Below the pieces are notes generated by a model that was given only the letters and a program-made list of their open reading frames with translations, did no database searches and was not told the DNA's origin. This document shows, one piece after another, positions 1 to 53,119 of a DNA stretch of 64,000 bases; the stretch's first letter is position 1; the number at the start of each line of letters is the position of its first letter. The translations under genes were made by a program, and so were the position numbers. This stretch comes from Metaphire vulgaris (taxonomy: Eukaryota > Annelida > Clitellata > Crassiclitellata > Megascolecidae). The stretch spans positions 8,320,034 to 8,384,033 of the forward strand of contig CM030852.1 of NCBI GenBank assembly GCA_018105865.1, read 5' to 3'.

Positions 1-301
1 AAAAAGATGATAGGTGGGAATGGCAACAGTCAACAAGTATCAAGAGTGAATTTGAGCGAAAAAGGGGTACATATGGGGCGGACATCATATAGCGTAATTG
101 TGGCAAATTGTGGTCTGTAAAGGAGTTCTAAATTATTGAGAAGAAAAAAGTTCCCTGCAAATTTTTCACAGAAAACATGAACATTACCCAAAATTTATTA
201 AAATGCTTTGTAAAAATTTCACATTTTATATGAATAATACAAGAGTTGTACATTAGGGGGTATGTGCAAAGTTCTCATGTTTGCTTCGGGTACATTTAAA
301 A

Positions 302-319
302 AAAGGCTGAGAACCACTG
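302..319. mobile_element. hAT-type terminal repeat, right end of a truncated element
   Basis: The stretch ends GAGAACCACTG. Its reverse complement, CAGTGGTTCTCAGCC, looks like the terminal repeat of Charlie-like hAT transposons. The other end is not seen, so the element may begin before the window. A LINE fragment starts directly after it. Confidence 0.45.
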
Positions 320-612
320 ATCTATATCAACATGTCTCTCCTTTGCTGAAAAATAATCCATGTTGGCTTCACATCCCAGAGTATATAGTCCAGGACGGTG
401 ATGCTGGGGGAAAGATCCGTGACATGCGGCAACCCCCTTCTTTGGAACTCTCTTCCCGCCTCAGTGACATCCATCACATCCCTCGAGGCGTTTGCGACTG
501 CCCTCAAGACGCACTTGTTTCGCGCATCTTATGAACATCTGTAAATCGCTCTTGATTTTAGCACTAGCTATGTTATAGCGTTTAATAAATCATCTAGAAA
601 TAATAATAATAT
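320..612 (+). mobile_element. CR1-like LINE, 3' end fragment
   Basis: One frame reads the C-terminal tail common to CR1/Jockey-type reverse-transcriptase proteins: WNSLPASVTSITSLEAF, then ALKTHLF and a stop near 533. An untranslated tail follows, ending in (AAT)n at about 599-612. The fragment is 5'-truncated and frameshifted. An open frame of 90 codons over the same bases (262-534) is in a different frame and is not a gene. Confidence 0.7.
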
Positions 613-835
613 TGCTTATAAGAAGTGTATCCTAACGTTCGACCCATGCATGATCAGGGCTTTTTTCCTAGGAAAAAAGGTTTGGGAACTCATCATTTTG
701 TACTCTTCAACAAAAACGGGTGTGGGAACGCCGTACCTGTACGTTCCCAAACGCATTATTAATTTATTACATATCCATAATTATATATACAATCTGACAA
801 AAAAGGTGTGGGAATGCCGCTCACACTGATAAAAA

Positions 836-1155
836 GCCCAGTGCATGATCCAGCTTTCCCACACTACTTGGCTGCTTTGGTCCTGAGGCTTACTGACAGG
901 CGTCTGCAACTAAGATCCAGCCTAGATGTCAAACTGGTCATTCCTCCTCCGACCTCCGTCTTGGATGGCAAAATTTGGTGAGAGCGGTCACACGTGGAAA
1001 TCCTCTTCTTTGGAATGCATTACCTGGCCATGTTACAAGAGAGTCGAATCTTGATCTGTTCGCAAGGAAACTTAAAACGTAATTTTATGAGATCTCGTAT
1101 AAAGCATAAAGTGCTCTGACTTTGGCCCTTCTTCCATGTTTTGCACTATAAAATT
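836..1155 (+). mobile_element. LINE reverse-transcriptase 3' relic
   Basis: Decayed coding sequence around 1000-1080 reads PLLWNALPGHVTRES and then FARKLKT, the C-terminal signature of CR1-like LINEs. It is followed by a 3' region containing CTTTGGCCCTT, which recurs in other CR1 3' ends of the window. No intact frame remains. Confidence 0.55.
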
Positions 1156-1199
1156 GACTTACTAACAGACCTCAGAAAAATACTGACCAAATCAAAAAA

Positions 1200-3261
1200 C
1201 ACTGACTGAATCAAAACAAAGAACACATCATTATGTTAAGGCACATTAAATTTTATTATATGTTACTAATAAAACCAAAGCCCATAAAATTCTGAATGTT
1301 AATGAAATTCTATATTTTGGTATAAGGTGGTCATAAAAAAGGTAACAACAGCAGCTCATCAGATTCTCTACATCAACATCATTTGGAAAAGACTGCAAGA
1401 GAAATTGCCAAACAGACAGAGGTCGACAAAATACACACGCATAACGCATACAGAGTGATAATCCATCAAAATGCCCCATGCCAACTGGTGTTGCATTATG
1501 CAGTCTGCAAAGACAAGCAAACCATAAAAAGAATTACAATAAAACACTGACCAAACCAGTATCCATCAAAGTAAGATATGATTCGGATGACTGATCACTG
1601 CTACAGAAATCAAAACAAGGACAACAGCACCAAAAACAGCAGCCAACAGGAGCATTAGCAACCATACAATATTCACAAATGCCAAACGAACCAAGTGATT
1701 ACAGCAAAGATGAACTATGAGTATGGTACATTATTCAGCATTTTAATATCTTTAAAAGAAAATAGTAAATTGAACCTTTTATGATGTATGAAAACTAATT
1801 CAATAAGGACGATTAGGTCATGCTGATTAGGTCACAGATGTATTGGTCACAGGATAATTAGGCTACACAACAGTGTTGAAAACAGAAAGGTATCTGATTT
1901 TAATAATTATGCTTAGTTAAAAATATTTCCTGAGGCAATTGAAATAAAATCTAGGCATGGACTGCTGATAGAATAAGCATTGATCTAATGATCTAGCATT
2001 GATAATGATCTAAATACTAATACTCATATAACTCGCATCCTTAATAAATTGAATTTTTCTATTTGTACTGGTGCCTGACCTAAACGTCCCATGACCTAAC
2101 TGTCAATCACCCAAACAAATAGTGCTATTGGATGGCACTATTACATTTTAATTCATCAGCATTTACAAATTAAAATTGATGCTAATCAATATTCTACATT
2201 TTAATAACATAAGAGCAATAATTTAAATTTTAATAACAAAATAGAATTTTCTGAAGAAGAAAAGTATTTTCACATATGCCAATCACAACAACCACAATGA
2301 TGTTTAAGACTGCATTTTAAGTTTATGACTGCATCTGTCAGCATGCCTTGTTGAATTGCCCTAAAAGCTACATTAGCATTTAAGAACAAAGAAATCTCAT
2401 TGAATGTTTCTAATCTTAATGATAACATTATTACATGTAGAGTTCTCTTCTAGGGAAAAGTGTTATGTTTCAATATCAATGGCCAACTCAACCACACATA
2501 AGAGCAATATTATCTGACAAAAAGCAAATAACCAATGATATTCAGAATGTCAATGTTCAATAGCATGTTGTATTGTTAATATTTAAGAAAATTTATTCAA
2601 CAATGCAGTTAGATAGCTGGTTAAAATTTCTCATTTACTATTCCAATGCCAATAACTGACTCAAGATGGCAGTATCAGCAAGCAAATTGTACATTGTAAA
2701 TAAAGTCTTCATTCTGACTCTCTAGGTTCTGCCCTAAAGACAGATTAAAAAATAAGCATTTGCAGTGGCTCCAGATACATCCATTGAAAGAAATACATGT
2801 TCATATCTCTGTCATTTTGGCATAAATAAGGAAACTAGCAGACACAATGAAACTGATACTGCAAACAGTAAATGACCTGGCAAATGAACACTTTTCTAAA
2901 ACCATCCCACAGAGATGTCTTCATATTAAGATCAAACACTATTCATTAAAAACAAAGCAGCAAATCCTGTAGCAGCTAGTCATGAGCTAAGTCAATTGGG
3001 AATATTTATATGTGGTTCTAGAACTAATGGAGAGTGCAAGTTAACAAGTTAATATCCACAAAACATGCCGTTTTATCAGCAGAATAAAAATAATTTTTGC
3101 CTCCCAATCATATAGTATGTTCATTAAATGTAAAAGTATTGATTCCTAGAATCAGAACACTTATATAAAATACCAAAGCAGATCTAACTTCATCTATAGT
3201 ATTAGACTGATTACAGTAACTAAGCTTGTGCCATCTTTCAAGCACAAGGTAGAGCAACTGA
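1200..3261. other. AT-rich region downstream of the ERM stop codon
   Basis: No coding exon or complete transposon is visible. The part nearest 3261 is presumably ERM 3' UTR (minus strand). TTTATT at about 2589 would read AATAAA on the transcript and is one possible poly(A) signal, but other AT-rich hexamers compete and the transcript end cannot be fixed. Confidence 0.4.
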
Positions 3262-43675
<40,414 letters not shown>

Positions 43676-43958
43676 ATTGAAGTCTATCCTGTTGCACTTA
43701 CACACACTGTCGAACAAAATGCAATCAAGTAAGTTAATTAAAGAAAAAACCATGCTGAAATACAGTTACAGGAATCCCTAAATGCACAAAGATTACAGAA
43801 TCACTTGTAATACTTCATTCCAATCCTAAACGTCTTCCAACAGAATGAATTAACTAGCTGAACATATATGAACCAAGAATATATTTTTGTGACTAAATTA
43901 ATTTCTTTCTCTCAATATATTGCTTTCTTTGGTACCATATTCTTTCAAACTTAAAATA

Positions 43959-44455
43959 CCGTATTATCTCAAGTATAATACGCACCTGTGTATAATAAGC
44001 ACCCTTAGTTTCTAGAGTTATCATAACGTAAAAATGTTAATACCTATGTATAATACGCACCCAAAATTTCACCTGGGAATCTCTATTCAGTAACCTGCTT
44101 AGAATTGGAAGTGTAGACAAAGTTTCCACCACAGGCAGTTGTCCTATTTCAACTGTTTAACTATCCTTGTCAAAATCTCTATTGTATTACCTAGACAGTC
44201 ACAATTTTCTTTCAAATTCTGCTTGGGAATTGAAGTATATAGGCCTACAAAGTATTCTTCCACTATTGATCACATAGGTAAAAACCTTTATAACACGCAT
44301 GTTATATGCATGAATATACAGTAAATTTAAAATTACGTATGTTTATGTACATAAAATTGTATGCACATAAAATTGATTCCTATGTATAATATGCACCCAC
44401 ACTTTGCACAGACTTTTTAGGGAAAAAAGTGTGTCTTATATGTGAGATAATACGG
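43959..44455. mobile_element. Mariner-like MITE with TA flanks
   Basis: Ends CCGTATTATCTCAAGTATAA and, reversed, CCGTATTATCTCACATATAA, flanked by TA. The interior repeats TATAATACGCACC-like units. Another end of this kind begins near 44577. Confidence 0.7.
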
Positions 44456-45090
44456 TACTTCTAACATGCACACCAAATATTCTGATCTTTTAGAACATTT
44501 TAAAACCAGACATACATTTGCTCAATTAGCCTTAACTTATGAAAAAATTGAAATTTAAAATACACATTGCCAAATACCGTATTTTCATACTTATACCGCT
44601 TGCGGTATACAAGATGTTGCAAACCATGCAGGGGGCCATGCGGTATATTTGAGTGTGCAGTATATAAAAATTATTTTACACATACAATGCATTACCAATA
44701 TTTGTATACAAAGCATCACCAGAAGTAGAACAGAATGAATAAAACCCATAGAGGTAAGATATACCAGTATATAACACATAGCTAAGCCAACCAAAGACTA
44801 TGAATACACGAAGAGCTACAAGTAAAATTCAACCTTCTGGGAAAAAATTGATATTCAAGTAAGAACTGTATAATTATTATATAATCACCATTTAAATAAT
44901 GATTTATTACATGATTTTTTAATGATTTAATGAAATGAATCGCTGAAACACAAGAATAAAATCTATTGTTCATATTGTTTCTTAGTTAATTTTTAGGTAT
45001 GGCTAGGGTTGTAACTTTTGCAGAAAAATAGAATGCCCAGAATTTTTCTGGAATTATTCCATCTTTCCTTGAGGCAGATTGTTCTCCTGG

Positions 45091-45518
45091 CAGTGGCAGT
45101 TCCAGGAATTCTTGGTGGGGGATGAACAAATTATAGGAAATTGGTGGGGGATGCAAAGTTTAAAAGAAGAAATAAGATGTTGAAAAAATATGATGTAAGA
45201 AAAAAGAAATGAGAAAAAATGTAATTCTTCTTCTTAGTGTTTTGCCCACTAAATGTCAATAAACTTTGCTGGAAAAGGCTGAGAAGCAAAAACAAAAACA
45301 AAAAATGTCACCTGCAGTATTTTTCAGTAGATTTTTTCTAAATTTACTGCAATGATGGCTGACAAGCAAAAAAGGGTCATTGAGCATCCACAGTATTCAG
45401 TTCACCGAATGCAAAAATTTTTAAATTTAGAAAAGCTTACGAAAAATATGTTGAAAAGCAAAAAAAACTCCGGTGAGGGGATGCAGCCCCAGTCTTCAAC
45501 ATGGTGGAACCGCCACTG
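45091..45518. mobile_element. hAT MITE, CAGTGGCAGTTCC family
   Basis: Ends CAGTGGCAGTTCC and GGAACCGCCACTG, with the perfect duplication TCTCCTGG (45083-45090, 45519-45526). No transposase. Confidence 0.88.
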
Positions 45519-45661
45519 TCTCCTGGTCTACTGTTGAGCACAAGATATGCAACATATACAGTACTTCTGGGAGCACATATTATCTCTGATGGCTGGGCAT
45601 CCTATTGCAACACTGCTAAACTTAGTTGTGGAATTTATCAACATTCAGTCGTCGTGCACGA

Positions 45662-46049
45662 CAGAGGCGGTTCTACGTTGGGAATGACTGAGGATGCATC
45701 CCTCCACCGGTCCACCAAAAATGCACCTTCAATGAAAGATGATCGTTGAAACGGATTAGCCTTGATGTATATCCATAAAGATATGAACATATCCATAAAC
45801 AATGTCATCAACAAATTCGCTTCCAGCAATAGAAAACTCGATTTTTCACTATGACTTTGTACAACCAGACTAAAATGGCTTTTATACATTGTCAATTCTG
45901 AACATTATATTTTATAAATCAAATCGACAGATTTCTTCTAAACCGTTTACATAAAATTCCATTAACAATTGACAGGATCTTCCTAGAAATTCATTGCATC
46001 CCCCACCAACTTTCTACAAATTCACCAAGAGTTCTTGGAACTGCCACTG
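45662..46049. mobile_element. hAT MITE, related second copy
   Basis: Ends CAGAGGCGGTTC and GAACTGCCACTG are flanked by GTGCACGA and GTGCATGA (7 of 8). It lies 143 bp from the related MITE and has independent target duplications. The left part of a further hAT end (CAGCGGTTTTCGATCTGTGG) is at 46372. Confidence 0.8.
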
Positions 46050-46669
46050 GTGCATGAAATAAATTTTGTTCAGCCTGAGGACCCCGATACCCATACCCAA
46101 AACATTGAAAACTTATAAATGAGGGCTAAGTGCAAGCTGTGCAATTTGGAACAAGCCACACTTTGTTCCCCTCTTAGTCTTACATTTTGAAATTTCAACT
46201 CAGTTCCTAATGGTGAAGACGTCTTTTCTCACCTTTTCTCACATAATTTCACAACTACAGGCTATCGTGTGCTGTAAAATTTCTTGACTACTGAACGTTA
46301 CTATGTTTTAAAAATATTTCATAACTTTTCTTGTGCAGATAGCATCATTTTTCTTTTTAAATGACTTATATCAGCGGTTTTCGATCTGTGGTCCGCAGAC
46401 TCCTTACCCTACGCCGCTCGTCTCCACCTCTACCAACGATTCCCATTTAGCAATTCATGCAACCGTTGCAACGGCAACTTCTGAGGCATCGCGGCATGTA
46501 CAATGCACTTGGACTCATCGAACTGAAGGAGGCGGCAAAGTTACCATTTAGAAATAGAATTCCTCTTCAGTTCTCACCTTCAACCTAACCGAAAATCCTC
46601 GCCTCCGAAAAAATGAAACGCTGATTTGAACGAGTAAAATAATAGTCGACCTTTCCTGCAATCGCTCAC

Positions 46670-46760
46670 CAAATACACGATCGACGACAAGCCGCTCGCC
46701 CGCCGCCGCCAGCCGCACCCAACACAGGAAACTCCACTCGTCATTACGTCTTAGAAGTCA
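46670..46760 (-). promoter_or_regulatory. Candidate ERM promoter and 5' noncoding exon
   Basis: A GC- and CpG-rich patch in AT-rich surroundings. On the minus strand it runs from GACGTAATGACG (CRE/ATF-like, about 46745) through a GCGGCGGCGGGCGAGCG stretch to a good donor, TTTG|GTGAGCG, at 46670. This donor could splice to the acceptor before the MPKT exon at about 43708. Inferred only from composition and splice signals. Confidence 0.45.
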
Positions 46761-46931
46761 CACTATTACAGGACCTCTGGTGACTGACTACAATCACTAC
46801 ATACATGATACAGCAGTCACTGCATTAAACTTAAACTGGCGTGGTCTAAAGTGGATTAGGAGGCAATACTGCGTCCAAGCCACTACAATATTGACTCATT
46901 GAGTCATGAGTAAAACTTATATTTCTTGTGC

Positions 46932-46937
46932 TTTATT
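46932..46937 (-). terminator. Candidate ALKBH1 poly(A) signal
   Basis: AATAAA on the minus strand about 700 bases after the ALKBH1 stop and about 170 bases before the candidate ERM 5' exon. Other weaker hexamers exist. Confidence 0.35.
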
Positions 46938-47130
46938 TAGTAAAATAGTAACGTACCTTTAAACTGCTGTTTACCGTTAAGTTTGACTGTTACTAGTCAC
47001 ACCGGCATGTGACAGCAGTGAAAACAATGACGTGCAAAATGCACCAAATAATAATATGCGGTACTCCACAGGATAAGCAAAATTTATAACGGCCCGCTTG
47101 TAGCAAAAGATTGGCCACCTCTGATCAACC

Positions 47131-47215
47131 GTGGTGGCTCTAGGATTTGGCAAGTGGGGGGCCAACCATCTGTTGTTTTTGTATGTAGCATTAAGTATAG
47201 ATTTTGAAGCAGTCA
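47131..47215. mobile_element. Truncated hAT MITE, CAGTGGCGGCTC family
   Basis: GGCTCTAGGATTTGGCAAG followed by GTATGTAGCATTAAGTATAG matches the left part of the MITE at 33352. The right half is missing. It lies in the presumed ALKBH1 3' UTR or just beyond. Confidence 0.75.
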
Positions 47216-47648
47216 ATCAGGGTGGACAACTATTACAGACTTTAAGCAACAAGAGTAATATGATGGTATTCATAGCATTTTCTTGATATCGGTGTCTAAC
47301 CACGTCTTTGACTCACGTTGACTAGTTTTCAAGTGATTAATTCGGCATTGCATTTGTAGGGGTCGATTGATATCAAGATGTCTTATGTCAGGATCGAAGC
47401 AGTCAATCAGGTGACATATGCAGAGTCTCTGCTTGGCAAGCACCGAGGGGACTGTTCATTCATTCATCTTAGTACGCTGTTGCCTGGCAATGCCTGCAAG
47501 TGGAGTGCCTGTAACCTGTTAGATGTGCAGGTCTTACAAGTTACAATGAACAAAAAGCGTAACCCAAAACAGACAATACGAAACTATTAAATTTTTCTAA
47601 TATTTACAGATTAACTTAGTTTTTTTTAAATGCAGAGCATATATTGTC

Positions 47649-48414
47649 TTATTTTGGCGATATACAAGATGCTTCAACATTAAGAGTAGCAAAAACCTGT
47701 CGAACATTAACGTTTATTCTTGAAATCATAAGATATTCATTAATTAATAACTCATCACTTGCTGCTAGTGATTCACATAATTCAGGCGGAGAATAGGATG
47801 AATATGCCTTTGCTCTATTTGATTCATTCTGTGTTTCTGTATCCAGTTCCAAAACACAGCTATCTATATCACTATTTGACCTCAAATTACTCTCAGCCTC
47901 ATTGGCTGTAAAAGGCAACTGCTGAACTTTATCATAAACTGATGAATCATTTTCAGATATGTTTGCCATTGCATGATGAGCCACACATTCTGATATTTGG
48001 TTCCATGAATTGCCACGTGAATTCTCAGTGCAGCTTTCATTTTTTGCATTTGTTTTAACATTTTTCAATAATTTTGCAGAAACACCATGTGGTTCATTAA
48101 AGGCTGTATCTAAACTAGTATTGTTTTGATCCATAACTGCTGATACAGAAGATGCAAGTGATGTAAAGGCAGAAGAATCATCATTTAAATCACAAAGTCT
48201 ATTAAATGAGTGGTGTTGATTTGGTAATGCAGATGCATTTGATCTTGACTTGGGATGTGGATACCAGGAGCCTGGAATTATTCTTGGGACGCCATGATAA
48301 TTTAGACGTCCACAGCCAAACATCACAACAATGTCTCCGGAGTGGATGTAAATTGGAACAGGTTTAACATCTTTGGTGACTCCACCGAGCAGAAAGATCG
48401 CAGAACAACCAAAA
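47649..48414 (-). CDS. ALKBH1: ALKBH1 coding exon 6 (third iron ligand, insert, 2OG arginines)
   Basis: 766 bases starting [16 protein letters not shown], then [20 protein letters not shown] Ser/Asn/Asp-rich insert without recognised motif follows, then [15 protein letters not shown] and the stop at 47649. Exon length is unusual because of the insert. Confidence 0.93.
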
Positions 48415-51400
48415 CTAAAACAAATTTACTTCATTATATAACTCAAATCGTCAATTATAATGCCCCAAGAAAATCTGCAAATTATAAACATTAATAATAC
48501 CTGCATAAAATGTTAGCATTTAGTATTTTCATACACAACCTGCCTAACACAAACTGGCTAAAATGAAATCATTCTGGCATAGTCAGGATTATAGAATAGG
48601 GAAGGCACCATCATTTCTACAAGTCAGTTTAGATCTGACTAGGGGCATGGGAAGTGTTGTGAGCTTCCCCAAAGCGCCAGCTGAAAATTTTTTTGGCCAA
48701 TATTAGATATGTATCGGCAACCACCCTACCTCTACAACCAATGAATAACATTTTTTTATCAGTTTTGCATGAATCTCACGGCCAGGTAAGGCCAAAATAG
48801 GAGGCCCTGGTCACCTTTCATAGCTATGCTTAAGTGAACTTAACCATGGGCACGTTTTTTACTAATGACTTTCTCTGGCATAGTCAGGGTTCCCAAATAG
48901 GGCACCAAGGATTCCACAAATTGCCTTTTTCAGATCTGACCAGGGGTTTGCAGGTGTGTCATAAGCTCTCAATCAGGTCTGCTCCAGCTGAAAACAATTT
49001 ACAGCTCTAATAATAACTAAATGAAGGTTGCAATAATGTGTGATCTATAGTAATCTAGATTCTAGATTTTTATAATTTTATAAACATTTAGATTTCCAAT
49101 ACATTGAATCGATATTTCATCATAAGAATTCAGACCTGAATCATCTATAGTGCAGTCCAAATTTTTAGAATTTTATAATGTAGCATGTGGTCTGCTCAAG
49201 TATCACAAATAGTAAATGTGGCTCTCTACCTTAAAAGGCTTGGGAACCACTGATATAGTTGCTTAAACCTTGTAGCACCTGAACAATGTGAATGTGGCCT
49301 GAATGTGGTCGGAATAATTTCTAACCTGAAAGAAATAATTGGAGATTCATGATCAAATTCCGAATGGTCGGTATGTCCACTTAAAGTTGACCCAACAGGA
49401 TAATAGTTAATAATAGCAGCCTCTGGCGAATAGCAATGAAAGCCAACTGCACTAGCCACAAAGCGAGCCAAGTGAGACAGCTCCAAAGGGAAGGTGCTGT
49501 GATCATCCAAAGAATAAACCTGAATAATAATATAAATACATCATAAATATTCAACTGCAACAAATTATAAAGTAAAATCAATTCAATTAGAATGGAAAAA
49601 CAAGTTTAAAGTATTGCAGTCTTTTAAAATATTGTTAGTTATAAATCTAGAAATCTTCTGATGTCTCTCAGTGTCCATTTGTGCAGTAGCTACAGCACAA
49701 AATGCTTTGAAAATTAAACTCAAGATAATTCTCTATACAGGTTTTCAATAAAAATGTACAATTAAATTGTGTTGAATATTTGAACAACAACCTATTATGC
49801 AGTTACGTTGCCTAAAATCAGATTTCTGTCAGCCTTAGAGAGGTGAATAGAAGAATTTCCAACAGATGGCACCCTGTGCAGCACGGAATGCATGAAGAAA
49901 AGCACTTGGAAATTGTATAGTAACATAAACATTAAATGTGGGAATTTCCTTGAATGTAGGAAGAAAATCCAGTTCTTCAATTAGACATAGTGAGTTTACC
50001 ATGTAGAAGTGGATAAGAATGGGAGCCAGAACTGATTTCCAAAGAACATCACAGCGTATATAACTGGCATGGAAACTAGGGAAACTGTGGACCATGTATA
50101 ACTGCATATGGCCTGTTGGCATTGAGTTGAACCAGCTCACCTTTAAGCGGTAATCCTAGTAAAGCACATATGATGAAGTAATTCCAGAGTTAAATCACTT
50201 AGGCTGGGATGCAATTAGAGTGACTGAAAATGAGGTTCTATCCATCTTGAATGTATACCTTTGTGTCCCAATTATGATGATAGCCAACTGTCACCCATCG
50301 TAGTTTATTCAACAATGCCTGCCTCACACTGGGATTAGCACTAAAATTTCAGCAAAAACAATTTTATTGTCATCTGTTTAAAATTTTACATATGAAAAAT
50401 GCTATAAAAGTCATCAGTGCTTTGCTTCCTAAATATAATATAATTAATTTGTTATTGCTATTCATACAGTCATTCAACTATCATCACAGATGATATTCCA
50501 CAAGCATTGCAAATCAGCAGAAACCATCATTTACATACTTCTTGTAACACTTTTTGCCTAATTATGATGAACCACAATGAACTACAGTAATACCTCTTTA
50601 GCTTGCCCCTCTTTAGGTCGCCAAACTCTCCTCTCGCCATTGTTGGGTCAAGAACGGATTTCCACTCATATAAAATAACTCGTTTAGTCGCCGCTTGCCC
50701 TCGCCACAACTTTCAAAATTCCATGCCTATGTATTATTACCTCTTTTGCTTGCCATTGCAACTTTGCTTGGAGATAGGGCTTTCAGGGTATCCGGTCGCG
50801 GGTGGATTCTTGCCCCTTGTATATTCCTACCACAATCTCTTTATCAGTCATTGGCTCATAGGTTGATAGCTGATTAATTACTTTAAATTCATTGGAAGGG
50901 GAGGGGAGTATTGTGTAAACAGTAGTTCAAGAGCTTGGCTTAAACAGTCAAATAGGTCACCAAAGTCCCAATGGCAAGTTAAAGTAGTAAAAATACATAG
51001 GCAAAGTTGTGGCAAAAGTGAGCAGCGAGTTTGGCGACTTAAGGAGGTAAATAACATGGGTGGAAATCTGTTCTTATTCCATCCATTTCAAGAGGAGAGT
51101 TTGGCGAATTAAAGAGGGGCAAGTATTACTGTACAAGGTAAGTTATTCACAAAGTGAAGAATCGTAAGTTTCATAAATCATAATCGTAATCATCGCAAAT
51201 CATAAGTACCCCTAATGGGTTTTTCCGGTTGGTGCCTTCCGGCTGCCTAGCACGTGCATGCATGTGCCTCGAAAGATCGCCGTTCTTGGTGATTTTCCGG
51301 CATCTGGCGCTTGTTTTTAGCACAAAATGAGCAGACAGTGACCTACTCATCGTTTCTCGGGTGGTCATCTGCACTTTCTCCGGGCAGTTTTGGAGTTTTT

Positions 51401-53085
51401 GGTCGTTCGCCATCGAGTGTCTGGACCGCCATCTTTTACCGACCTCCATTACATCGACAAGGCCGGTAGCACTCTAGACTAGGCACATGCTCGAAATGTG
51501 GCACTTGTGAATTCTGCACAAGTGCCGAATTGGACTAAGTCTAACGACTGCCGCCCTAATCTTTGCCCAGAATTCCATCTCGGGTCGGATCCGCCAAGTT
51601 TGGTGATGAATTATACTCATGGAATGACCACACCTTGGGAATTCACCGTCTTATCTTGCCATGCGGAGAGTTCCTTAAAAACACCTCTGCGGAATTTTAA
51701 CATCTTCTTCCATGCTTCGTCGACATGTCTGCGAACGTTTCTGCTGTTAAAGGCCGTTTTCTATGGGATTCACTGCCGTTTTCGTTGGGCGTTGAATTTC
51801 TTTATTCCATCGAAATGGACTTTCAAGACTGTTATCCTACGTTCGTCATTGATATGCCAACGATGTCAAAGCGCCTTTGACTTTGGCCTTCGCTTTGTTA
51901 CGGCACTATAGAAATCGTCTTGGATAATAAAAATAATAATAATAAGGGCGGAGCAAGTCAGAGGTGAACTACTTGTCTAAGGTCACCACACAGTGGCTAA
52001 GGTTCGATTAAAACCGAAAGTAACAAAATTTCTATACAGTAATTTCTCAAGCCAGTCCAGGTGAGTCACAGCCCATGAAATAGTAGTGGTAGTGAGATCA
52101 CTTCAACATCTCCCATCTCTCTCTTACAAAACATTAGAGTTAATTTTGTTGGCTATTCACCACCAGGTGTTAGCTCTTCACTCCCATAGGCTACTTACCA
52201 TATACCGGTACTAGTTAACTAGTGTGAGAGTTACACCACAGCTATGATTTCAAATAACAATTCACATAAATTGATAATTTTGTGTCGGCAAATTACATAA
52301 ACTCTGAGAAAACAAATCCTCTTCCATGAGAACTTAACACATACCATTAGAGTATGTACAGGAGAAAAATGTCTTTTACTAAAGTTTTGAAATATACCCA
52401 TTACCCAGCTTACTTGATACATCTATGCCAAAGGCTGGTTTCATGTGTTTCATGCACATCCAAGTTGCAGCGATTTGGTTTACAAGAATAATCTTTAAGA
52501 CATCTCTTTGCCCAAATTCTGTCGAAGAATGGTAGAAAGGGATTTACAATATATAAGAAACCTAAAAATACACAGTTTTCAAATTTTTAAACATATTCTA
52601 ACACAAAAAACATAAATGCAACCATGGTAACAACTCTCATAAATAACAAATACATTTACAGAAAAACAAGGAATATTTGTGCAAAATATCCTTCATGGGA
52701 CATATTAACACACTGTCACAGTTTTTTTTATATAACCTCTGCCATTTCAGAGTTATTTGGCATACATTATTCTTTGTCTCATGCTTACTCCAGCTATTCC
52801 TCTTAACCAGTTCAATTCTGCAGTTATTAATCTTTCATCTTTCTTCTTTATGGTCCAGTATTCTGATCCATATAACAGTATTGGTTTGATCAAAGTTTTA
52901 TATAGCTTACTAAAACAACTAAAACTAAACTAAAACAACTAATGATAAGAAATCTCAAGTAAAGAGTACATGTTCTGTGCATTATAAAAATGCAGCATTT
53001 GTCTGATAAACAATTATATAATGACATTAACAGCCAAGTAATATGTAAAATGGACAAAAAGTTGCAAAATGGTAGAAACCATTTT

Positions 53086-53119
<34 letters not shown>

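Noticed and set aside
53089..53118. CRISPR-like short repeats (TCAA units)
   Set aside because: Simple tetranucleotide tail of a LINE; no repeat-spacer pattern exists anywhere in the window.
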